From assembly GCA_030247855.1 (NCBI GenBank), contig JAPDRN010000066.1, positions 124,001 to 188,000 of the forward strand: 64,000 bases of DNA, read 5' to 3'. This document shows, in pieces, positions 56,068-64,000 of this stretch. Both the position numbers and the translations under genes were made by a program. Under the pieces are notes generated by a model. That model saw only the letters and a program-made list of their open reading frames with translations, was not told where the DNA came from and ran no database searches. Position 1 is the stretch's first letter; every line of letters begins with the position of its first letter. The stretch is from Knufia peltigerae (lineage: Eukaryota; Ascomycota; Eurotiomycetes; Chaetothyriales; Trichomeriaceae).

Positions 56068-56871
56068 ACTGGTGCGGGAACTGCCGCTTCAGCAATCGGC
56101 TACCCTGACTTAGCCCTTGTGACGCAGACCGAGATGCACTAAAACGCCGCCATGTTGGTAGCTATCGCCTCTTCACGTTCTCCCCTGGGCCACTCGTATC
56201 AAGTCCCTATAATCGCCGACGCAGACACGGGCTTCGGCTCCCCCATCAACGTGGTACGCACTGTATCGGTGTATATCAATTCCAACGTGGCGGCCTTCCA
56301 CATAGAGGACCAGGTACTCGCCAAGCGCTGCGGGCATTTGGAAAACAAAGCTCTCGTTAGTGTTGACGAATGGGTAACTCGGATCCGAGCTGCCTCCCTG
56401 ACTCGTATCCAGATGGGTAGGGACATCGTTATCATCGCCCGAACGGATGCGCTGCAGAGTTTCGGCTACGATGAAGCTTTGCGGCGTTCGCGTGCTGCCG
56501 TTGACGCTGGTGCCGACGTCGCTTTCCTTGAAGGTTTCAGGACGCGTGAGGAAGCACGTCAATTTTGCAAAGACATGTTCCCAACGCCTGTGTTGCTGAA
56601 TATGGTCCCAGGTGGAGTGAGCCCGCTTTTAACAGTCAACGAAGCGAAGGAATTAGGGGCTAAAATCATGATATACCCGTTGCTAGCGTTAACACCCGTC
56701 TATAATGCCGTAACGGCTGCGGCCAGAGTGCTCAAGAAACCAGGAGAAACAGAGAGTTTACCAGACGGCACGTCAGGTGGCATTAGGGACATCTTTGGGG
56801 TTTGCGCGATGCAAGAGTGTGTACAAGTAGATGAGAAGGTGGGTTGCCAGGATTACAAAGCAGGTATATGA
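56068..56871 (+). pseudogene. PEP mutase/isocitrate lyase-superfamily fragment
   Basis: A continuous frame after an AG at 56066-56067 gives TGAGTAASAIGYPDLALVT, then a TAA at 56140-56142 inside the QTEMH-NAAM segment. PVIADADTGFG-like, AAFHIEDQVLAKRCGHLENK and IIARTDALQSFGYDEALRR follow, then ADVAFLEGFRTREEARQF and NMVPGGVSP. These are the metal-binding Asp region and the KRCGH catalytic loop of the oxaloacetate hydrolase, 2-methylisocitrate lyase and PEP mutase group. The N-terminal 40-50 residues are missing. It ends at 56871 with a foreign-looking tail after TSGGIRDIF. Truncation plus a stop make it a probable pseudogene; a start at 56152 would lack part of the active site. Confidence 0.78.
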
Positions 56872-58122
56872 TCGAGAGGTGGAAATGAGCCTATGGGTAC
56901 ACGGAGCGAGATCTATACATATTGGATCAATCAACTGGTGATGAATTGTTTTCTGTGTCATGTTGGCATCAGCTCCAGGTCAAGGGAACCGCGAGTCAAC
57001 CGTGGTGTGCAACAGCCATGACCACCCTCAGAGCCGTTTGGTGGTGGGAGGTCTGCATTTTCAGCGATTGTACATCACCGCTTCGACTTGCAAGACCAGC
57101 CACCTCGCACATGCGGATCACCGTGACCATTTGACATGGAGCCAAGTGCGCCAGTCAGTCAAGCGCATCTATCGGTCCGGAGTTCCCAGCAGACGCGGGC
57201 TATTCCGTCCGTAGTAACAAAATCTCTGCCTGTAAGTGAAGTCATGGTCCTATAGTCCATCAGGCGGAAGTCCCGCATCCTCAGATTTTAAAGAAGGCGT
57301 TGCCTCTGTATTCGAAGCTACGGTACCGGGATCCCTCCTTCGTGGACGGTGAGCAGGTGATTAGAGTGTCTACTCCCACGCAGACTGCATAGTGAAACGA
57401 CTCCATGCCCCCTTTTCTACCAAGTTTTCTCCTAGTGTGTTGGCCGCCTGTTGAGACTATCCGTGTCGTCCCCTTTTCCATCGAAGCTTTGACGTGGACA
57501 ACAGAGGGCTGGCTGGAGGAATTGGTCGAACCCATAGCAGAGCATGTGACGGTGGTTGTAACGGTCATAGAGGGTGAAAGATCAGAAGAAAGACTAAGCT
57601 ATTGAGAGTATTGAGAGTGCACACCGAGGGTGAACAAGCGAATTGATACCCATCGACGAGGTATCTTGTCAAGTTCACTCACTGCCACTGCTCGCGCTCT
57701 CATCGATCATGAGTTTAAAGACCGTGTGATTTGTGAGACCCAGCTGTGATGCTACCTTGCCTGTCCGTAGTCGCTTCGGTTTGTGACCCGTTAGGAATCT
57801 CATCTAGCAATAGTTTGCGACAAGCAAAGGTTGTCTGCTAACTTCGTCGGGTGCGGCTGCCTAACCACTATATCTGGTCTTTACAGGCTGCGATGTACTT
57901 CGAGATACTCAGAGATTCAAATTGGAGCAAACTTGTTACTACGTACTTAGTGCCTTGATCGGAAAGTCTCGTGGCTTGACCCACAAGGCGATAAGCTGTG
58001 CTGACAATTTACTCTCCGCAACAGAGTGGCAAACTACACTCTCAAACATGCGTCTGCCTTGATACGTTTTTAGCGAAAGCAGCTATTCAAGGCTAACCCG
58101 CCCCATAAGGTCGTCACATACA
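56872..58122. other. Gene-free stretch
   Basis: About 1.25 kb. A short plus frame near 57260-57390 (VPHPQILKKALPLYSKL) looks protein-like but has no recognisable partner. No repeat or RNA gene was seen. Confidence 0.4.
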
Positions 58123-59859
58123 TTAATAAAGGTCCTTATGATCAGCCTTGATCAAATCTGCACCTTTCTCTCCGATCATGTAGACTGAGTTCTGAATTCG
58201 GCAATCAGGGATCACAGGAATAATCGAAGCATCAATCACTCGGAGATTCTTGATCCCGTGGACTCGGAGTTTGGGGTCAACCACACCTTGGTCAATGCTC
58301 TTGGACAACCTGTTAGTTCCGCAAGGATGGAAGGAAGTCTGAGAGCGATCCAGGACGGCCCTCTTCATCTCCTCGTCAGATTCGAGCGGCATGTCCCAAG
58401 GATACTCGTCGACGACGACGTCTTTGAAACCATCGCCATGTTTAAGGACGTCGTAAGTGAAACGCACGCCCTCGCGCATCGCGATAATGTCCAGGTCGTC
58501 GGCGAAGAAGTTCAAGTTGATATTAGGTTGTTCTAGGGGGTCGGCACTGTTCAAGGTTACCTCGCCACCTTCGGACACGGGACGGACAAGGTCGACCATG
58601 ACAGTAATGTGGTCGCCAGACTTTGGAGCAGGGTAGTGCCATTGGAAAGCGCTGCCAAACATGCAGACGAAATCGAGCTCAAAATGAGGCTGTCCGCCGG
58701 GAGAGAAAGGGTCTTTGCCCCCGTTGGCGGCCTTCGCCTTGCGGTAAGTGGCATCCTTCTCAAGGTACTTATCGATTCGAGGAAAGCCAATCATCTCGAG
58801 TAGGCCTGATCCCACGGGACCTGTATGGTTTTTCTTGTAGTTCGCCACGACAGCGTCATTTTTAGGGCCCTTGCGCATGAGGTAGCTGTCCATGCCGTAG
58901 CCATCCTTGACGCGCAGGACGAAAGGCACACCTGGATGATCGAGCAGATGCTGGCCGACATGGCGGGAGTCGACGATAACATCAATTTTATGTCGAGCCA
59001 GTTCGGACGCAGGGCCGATGCCGCTAAGCATTAACAGCTTTGGACTTTCAAACACTCCTTGGGCGACGATGACCTCACGGGTGGCATAAAAGTTCAGCTC
59101 TTTGCCGGAGGGGTCGATAACCGTAACACCCTTGCATGAGCGGTCTGCAGCGTCAATAATCAGGCGCTTCGAGTGCACTTCGGGAAGAATTGTGATGTTC
59201 CGCTTGCCCTGAACACACAAAAAGCTACCAGAGCGCTGACCTTTGTAGATTGTATTGACACTGTGAATCAAGCCGTTCATCTCGCCGTCGTAAATGTTCT
59301 CCGAAATTGGCTCTCCACGGGACGTCCAAGCCTTGGTGAGGGCCTTGCGAAAGGGAACCATTTCCGGAATGAGTTCAGAGTGAGCGATCGGGATGGGACC
59401 CCCGGCGCCGATTTTGTGAAGCTCGGGCGAGTAGAGCTTTTCGTCGTCATGATAGCTGGCGCTCTTGCGGAGATACGGGACAAGAGGATCCCAAGTCCAT
59501 TCTTTGCCTCCATATTCTGCCCACATATCAAACGTAGGCTTACAGCCCGGGATCCAGCTGAAGTAGTTGAGGGAAGAACTACCACCCAAAGCCTTTCCTC
59601 GGGTGTTTGGTTTCTCAACTCGTTCATAGTCGTCCCGCTTGATCATAGTGGTTTTGTAGGCCCAATCATACTTGCTGCTTCGGAGATCCATGGCCATTGA
59701 AGGAGTAGTAATCTCCTCAATCTCATGGGAGTTGCCCACACCTGCCTCGACGACGAGAATGGTGGCGTTTGGGTTATCAGCCAGTCGACCGGCGACAGTA
59801 TTGCCAGCCGTGCCGCCGCCGACAACGATGAAGTCAAAATGAGCGCCGTCACTAGCCAT
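58123..59859 (-). CDS. GMC oxidoreductase (choline dehydrogenase/alcohol oxidase-like)
   Basis: Single exon, 578 aa. The dinucleotide-binding motif IVVGGGTAGNTVAGRLAD (11-28) leads to the ILVVEAG strand. PNTRGKALGGSSSLNYFSWI is the first GMC signature and GVFESPKLLMLSGIGP the second. QTSFHPCGTNRLS holds the catalytic His511, and IQNSVYMIGEKGADLI supplies the second active-site residue, probably Asn557. GMC enzymes oxidise alcohols, choline or sugars with FAD. No signal peptide is visible, so it is probably cytosolic or peroxisomal without a clear targeting signal. It is intact amid decayed neighbours. Substrate unknown. Confidence 0.92.
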   Translation of the reverse strand: MASDGAHFDFIVVGGGTAGNTVAGRLADNPNATILVVEAGVGNSHEIEEITTPSMAMDLRSSKYDWAYKTTMIKRDDYERVEKPNTRGKALGGSSSLNYFSWIPGCKPTFDMWAEYGGKEWTWDPLVPYLRKSASYHDDEKLYSPELHKIGAGGPIPIAHSELIPEMVPFRKALTKAWTSRGEPISENIYDGEMNGLIHSVNTIYKGQRSGSFLCVQGKRNITILPEVHSKRLIIDAADRSCKGVTVIDPSGKELNFYATREVIVAQGVFESPKLLMLSGIGPASELARHKIDVIVDSRHVGQHLLDHPGVPFVLRVKDGYGMDSYLMRKGPKNDAVVANYKKNHTGPVGSGLLEMIGFPRIDKYLEKDATYRKAKAANGGKDPFSPGGQPHFELDFVCMFGSAFQWHYPAPKSGDHITVMVDLVRPVSEGGEVTLNSADPLEQPNINLNFFADDLDIIAMREGVRFTYDVLKHGDGFKDVVVDEYPWDMPLESDEEMKRAVLDRSQTSFHPCGTNRLSKSIDQGVVDPKLRVHGIKNLRVIDASIIPVIPDCRIQNSVYMIGEKGADLIKADHKDLY

Positions 59860-61166
59860 TGTTGAGGTATTAGATGCTTATACCGGTGGAGAGTACTACG
59901 GAGTAGAAAAGTTTAGGTGTTTAAAGTGAGCAGATCTGTTGCACAAGAGTTGATTGACTGCGTTTTTATACCTTTTGCCTCCAACCTAAGGCAGGCCGCT
60001 GCTGCTTACTGCATGCTTGATCTCGCCCGAACTAGCATGGGCACGAAGATGTCTTCAACTGGCAAGGCGATGGATCCCAAGGATACCGTTCGAGGGCGAC
60101 GCTAACAGGGCATACTCCACCATCAGCAACTGTTTAGGCATGGATCGACTGCTGGGAAACTTCCCCTTAGCGCACAGTGATCGCTCGCACGAGCTCGTAC
60201 GAAATTCTAAAATATGGGTTTATTAGAATCATATGCGCAGTAGTTCTACGCTGGAATAGTGCTCAAGAACACAGAATGCCAGTTCTGACGTGTACGGTCT
60301 GGGAACATCCTGCAGTGGTGCAGGAGATGAACCTGTTAGATGTCACACAGGGAGCTCGTGAAAGTTAATCATGCATCGGAGTCGGAATTGGTCTTTGAAT
60401 AAGTCAAAATAGTTACGGCAGTGTCGTATCCTTATGACGCTTGTGTACACATCTAAGCTGACAACAGGGAAGGGATACTGTACGCGCGTTTTCTGGTCAG
60501 TCTTCGTGCGAGCAGTCGAGCTATCATGGGCTTATAGGAATGAATCCACGGGACTTCCTAACCTGAAGAAGCTATGAAGTATATCTGTCATCTTCTCATC
60601 TTTTTCAGTACAGTGTGACGGCCCATCTGTCCTTGCAAGCTAACCACGGTGGCATGTTGTTGGGCCACTTCGTTCGACTTCTCTGCCTCGAAACGCCGAA
60701 ACTTCCCTGACCACATTGGAGACTAGATACTTTTACATGCTCAAGATTCTGCTTACCACTTGATTGGTGAAATAAAAGTGGATGGCTACTCGTTTACAGA
60801 CAGAATCTTTGGTTAGATCGAGAAAGACCCACAAACCTCAAAGAGCACCGCTGGATACGTGAGTATCTAGCTTCGTGCGAGCTCACATGCGAAAACTCAT
60901 GCCGAACACTGGACCATCCCTTTACTATTGCCCTCAACCAATACCCTAGAGAGTATTAGGGTGCATCTGCCAGACCATTTCTGACCACATTGACTGGTTG
61001 ACTGGTTGACTGGTTGACTGGTTTCATTTATCAGCATTATATTGTATGTCTATACTGTGACTATGTTCTGTCAAAAGGCCCTTTCCTCTTTAATATCGCC
61101 TCATCTTCGGTCACCCGTCTCGCCTCTAACTTTTCGTCAAGGCACATTTGACCTCTGAAAGAGAAA
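59860..61166. other. Intergenic, no gene recognised
   Basis: About 1.3 kb between the GMC oxidoreductase and catalase genes, which point away from each other, so it should hold both promoters. It contains the 8-bp tandem repeat at 60990-61021. Confidence 0.5.
60990..61021 (+). repeat. 8-bp tandem repeat (TTGACTGG)x4
   Basis: Four perfect copies of TTGACTGG, about 150 bp before the catalase start codon. It is a simple repeat and may affect the promoter. Confidence 0.95.
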
Positions 61167-61568
61167 ATGGCAACCTCACAGCCGTATTACACGCTAGCGG
61201 AAGGCGTCCCTCTACCGCGTAACGATACCATCCAACAACTATCAACTGGATCTGGTGGCGGCCATGTTCTACTTACCAGTACTCAGCTGCTGGAGAACCT
61301 GGCTCATTTCTCCCGCGAGAGAATATCAGAACGTATGGTTCACGCAAAGGCGTCAGACGCACGAGGATACTACGAGGTCACGGACAACATATCAGATATC
61401 ACTGACGCAGATTTTCTCAATGGCATCGGGAAAAAGAGTGAGGTTCTGATGCGAATATCGACAGTCGGGCCCGAGAGAGGCTCAGCCGATACCGTTCGCG
61501 ATTTTCGAGGTTTTGCGGTCAAGTTCAAAACCAACGAAGGGAATCAAGACTTTATTTTCAATAACCAG
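61167..61568 (+). pseudogene. Catalase, truncated after first exon
   Basis: The ATG at 61167 opens 134 codons of a heme catalase: LAEGVPLPRNDTIQQLSTG, the catalytic His59 region (ERMVHAKASDARGYYEVT), FSTVG-like RISTVGPERGSADTVRD, RGFAVKFKTNEGNQDF and IFNNQ with the distal Asn. A GTACAG donor at 61569 follows. The next 100 bp show no catalase exon and then the AT-rich block begins. At least 350 residues are missing within this window. The sequence up to the break is clean, so the loss may be recent. Catalase would remove the H2O2 made by the oxidases here, but this copy cannot. Confidence 0.85.
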
Positions 61569-61739
61569 GTACAGTCGTAGTGCTTCGATAGGCGCCTTCA
61601 GGTCAAGTAAAAAGACATTACATGCCGATGTTAAGTAGCGAGCTTCAATTCTTGTTTCCGAATTAGTTATCGTAATAATATCTCCGCAGTCTCATTCTAA
61701 GTCTGGTGAGTAAATATTCGAAACTGTTAAGAGCTTCCC

Positions 61740-63162
61740 CGGCCGAACTGGCCCATATATTAAAAGCTTATCCATAGACCTTTTAAGCTAGGCTTAGCCC
61801 TTTTAAGCGATATTATATCTGCCTTTCTTAGCGTGAACTTAGTACTTTTGTCTTTCACTAGCTAGGATAATAACTAATTAGTGAAGCATTTAATTCACCA
61901 GAATTAATAGTTAGGCGCGTTAGTTTAGTGGTTACGTGTGTATATATCACTCTGCTCTATACATTAGAAGATAACGCGCTTATAGGGAGACTTACAGATT
62001 AATATAAGTATAGCTAATTAGCTATACTACTTTTAATAAAGTTAAAAAAAATGGTATAAAGAGTAATCTTAACTCCGATTATAGAAGGACACTCTAACCT
62101 TAAGTTATAGTTTATCACTATAGTACTTAGTCTCTAGTTAACTTATAAGAATATTAGAAAGTTATGTTATTAGTGACCTTTAACCTCTAGCTTCATTATT
62201 TAGATATCTTACATTAAATACTATTAACTAATTTTAGCGAGAGAAATTTAATTAGCTAAAGCTCTAAAGTATATATCTTATAATATCGCTAAGTCTATAA
62301 CGAATAAATTAATTTATATCTTTAGATTTAATTAGAGAAGTATAGTATTACTAAACTCTCTCTTAGTCTTTATTTATTTATTACTATACTAGTTACCCTT
62401 ATAAAGTAGTTAGTCACTATATTAGCTATTTTAATACTAATCTATTCTAGGTATACACTATTAGCACTATAGAATCTTTATTTATAAACCCTTACTATAG
62501 AAGAAAGAATCTTACTAAAGTTCTTTATCTATATCCTTAACGTAATAACTCTTTTAGGGGAAAGTAGTCACATAATTACTAAAAGATAGATTAATACTAT
62601 TCTCTCCTAATTAAGACACTAAACTATGATTCTAGTTATAATACCTTTCTAGTTCACTCTATCTATAATTATAAAGATAAATAAGATAGATAAGAGAGAT
62701 ATTAATTATATATATAGGTCATTCTTTCTAGAGTTAAACATACTATCTTAACTATCTTCTTATTTATCACTCTTTCTCCTATAAAATAACCCTCGCATGT
62801 TTTAAAGTACTTAATATCTATACACCTTTAACTCTCTATTATATATCTTAAAAGGCTCTTATCTTTCCATTCTTAAGCTAGATAATAATGCTTAAATTCC
62901 CATCAAACCCTAGCGGCTAGCCGTTATAAACTAATTTAGATAAAGGGTATTAGAAGCTCTCCATTAATTACCCTACTATTTTAGTGTTTCTAGATCTTTC
63001 TCACTTATCTTTTAAAGAAGCTTATTAGTAACGATTAAAGTAATAAGGATCTATAGTTAAAGGCTATATAGTACCTTTAGTAAAAGTAGACTAGATAAGT
63101 GTAAATAATTCTATATAAAGGATAATAATAGCATTAAGTTCTTCGTAAGAATCTCTTAATGA
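61740..63162. repeat. AT-rich, TpA-rich block (RIP-like repeat remnant)
   Basis: About 1.4 kb of strongly AT-rich sequence with many TTA, CTA, TAT and TAA steps and few CA or TG, starting shortly after the broken catalase exon. No ORF survives. A tRNA-like A-box (TTAGTTTAGTGG near 61917) occurs but no B-box follows. It is probably a degenerate transposon. Confidence 0.65.
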
Positions 63163-63566
63163 AATTAGACTACGTAATGGATAGGGTAGGGTAACCTATT
63201 AAGAGAGTCTTACCCTACCTACGTACCCATTAGGGTTTTTTTAAAATTAAGTACCCTACCCATGGGTACCCGCGCGGGTTTAGAGTAGGGTAAGAATAAT
63301 GCCAAGATACCCTAAAGTCTATTTTATATCTTAAAATAGCTAAAAATATAGAAAAATTACTAAAAATAGTAATAATTTAAGTAGTTATCTAACTTTTTTA
63401 ATTTTTTCTCTTAAATGGGTGAAAAATTGGGTTTTAGGTACCCATGATAAAAGTCTTACCCTACCTGCGGGTACCCGACACTTAAAAAGGCTTACCCTAC
63501 CCTACCCATTAGGGTCAGGTATTGGGTTTCGGGTTCGGGTTACCCTACCCATTGCGCAGCCTAATT
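63163..63566. mobile_element. 404-bp element with 26-bp terminal inverted repeats
   Basis: The left end (63163-63188, starting AATTAGACTACGTAATGG) and the reverse complement of the right end (63541-63566, starting AATTAGGCTGCGCAATGG) match at 22 of 26 positions. All four differences are transitions (A for G, T for C), with the mutated-type base always on the left. The inside has repeated GGGTA/TACCC and GGGTACCC palindromes. No coding capacity, so a MITE-like non-autonomous element is likely. No convincing target-site duplication was found. Confidence 0.75.
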
Positions 63567-64000
63567 GAGATCAGAAGATATAGGAATGGCATGGCTAAAT
63601 AAATTGCTATTAGGAAGGCGTTATATCTCATAGTTACCATGGATAACTGCACCTTTGAATTCTGAGAATTAAGTACATGATTGTTCTCTACACTATGTTA
63701 GACTTTTATGATTCACCGTAAAGAGAGCGCAGTGTGCCGAACAATTTACCGTATAGAAATTTCGAAAATGTTGTATGCACTTGAAAGGATACAAGTAGGT
63801 ATCACAGAAGGTACTTAATTGGCTCGCTATGGCCCCAGGAAATGCGTCACGCGGCATTATGAGAGCCAGTTGGTCGGCGCAACGCGATGGCCGTCCGCAT
63901 CATGTGCTCTAAGATCAAGGGAACGTCTTTGCGTCCGTTCCGGCTATTCCGCAGCGGGGAACTGAGCTGTTCCTCGTCGGCTGTTTCTTCCATCATGCTG
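63567..64000. other. End of window, no gene recognised
   Basis: About 430 bp of normal composition with no motif recognised. The missing part of catalase is not visible here. Confidence 0.45.

Noticed and set aside
57260..57390. Short protein-like plus frame (VPHPQILKKALPLYSKL)
   Set aside because: Too short and isolated; an enoyl-CoA hydratase-like reading in another frame was considered but rests on a few residues only.
61908..61950. tRNA-like A-box (TTAGTTTAGTGG) in the AT-rich block
   Set aside because: No B-box, no anticodon arm and no acceptor pairing were found; a chance match or a decayed SINE is likelier.
63180..63560. TTAGGG-like runs suggesting telomeric repeat
   Set aside because: The motifs are scattered GGGTA/TACCC palindromes in both directions within a TIR element, not a tandem telomere array.

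Overview
The window looks like accessory DNA of a filamentous ascomycete (Pezizomycotina; Eurotiales-like is a guess). The evidence is short GT-AG introns of about 43-80 nt, two Zn2Cys6 transcription factors, fungal-only families (DUF3433, CHRD secreted protein, YAT amino acid permease, GMC oxidoreductase, microsomal P450), and AT-rich, TpA-rich blocks typical of RIP-mutated repeats. No rRNA, tRNA, CRISPR or bacterial-type features were seen. Most genes are spliced, so exon coordinates in the evidence fields are reconstructions by reading frame, GT-AG sites and family motifs.

Layout. 1-5.4 kb: a DUF3433 membrane protein broken by an in-frame TAG, then empty DNA. 5.4-34.5 kb: a catabolism-like block. 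It holds an AhpD/CMD-like protein, flavin amine oxidase 1, Zn2Cys6 regulator 1, a decayed aldehyde dehydrogenase, a RidA-type protein, a decayed amino acid permease, flavin amine oxidase 2, an SDR, an intact YAT amino acid permease, an NAD-epimerase, Zn2Cys6 regulator 2, a DapA-type aldolase, an FMN 2-hydroxyacid oxidase and an intact aldehyde dehydrogenase. Together these could take up an amine or amino acid, oxidise it, manage the reactive imine and aldehyde, and degrade the carbon skeleton; the substrate is not known. Several divergent promoters here carry TGATAA/AGATAA (GATA-factor type) sites.

34.5-64 kb: a gene graveyard with a few intact genes (an SDR, a P450, a CHRD secreted protein and a GMC oxidoreductase). 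Remnants are a truncated MFS carrier with a coding 21-bp repeat, an acyl-CoA ligase fragment, a nitroreductase fragment, a sugar transporter with several lesions, a second sugar transporter fragment, a Dal5-type MFS carrier, a PEP mutase/isocitrate lyase-family fragment and a catalase that ends at an AT-rich block. The Dal5-type carrier is interrupted by a small element flanked by 7-bp direct repeats. A 404-bp element with 26-bp terminal inverted repeats lies at 63163-63566.

About 15 genes look intact and about 11 are broken. The broken set includes the permease and the aldehyde dehydrogenase that sit between the amine oxidases, while intact members of the same families lie 7-20 kb away. This suggests ongoing decay and replacement within a metabolic cluster.
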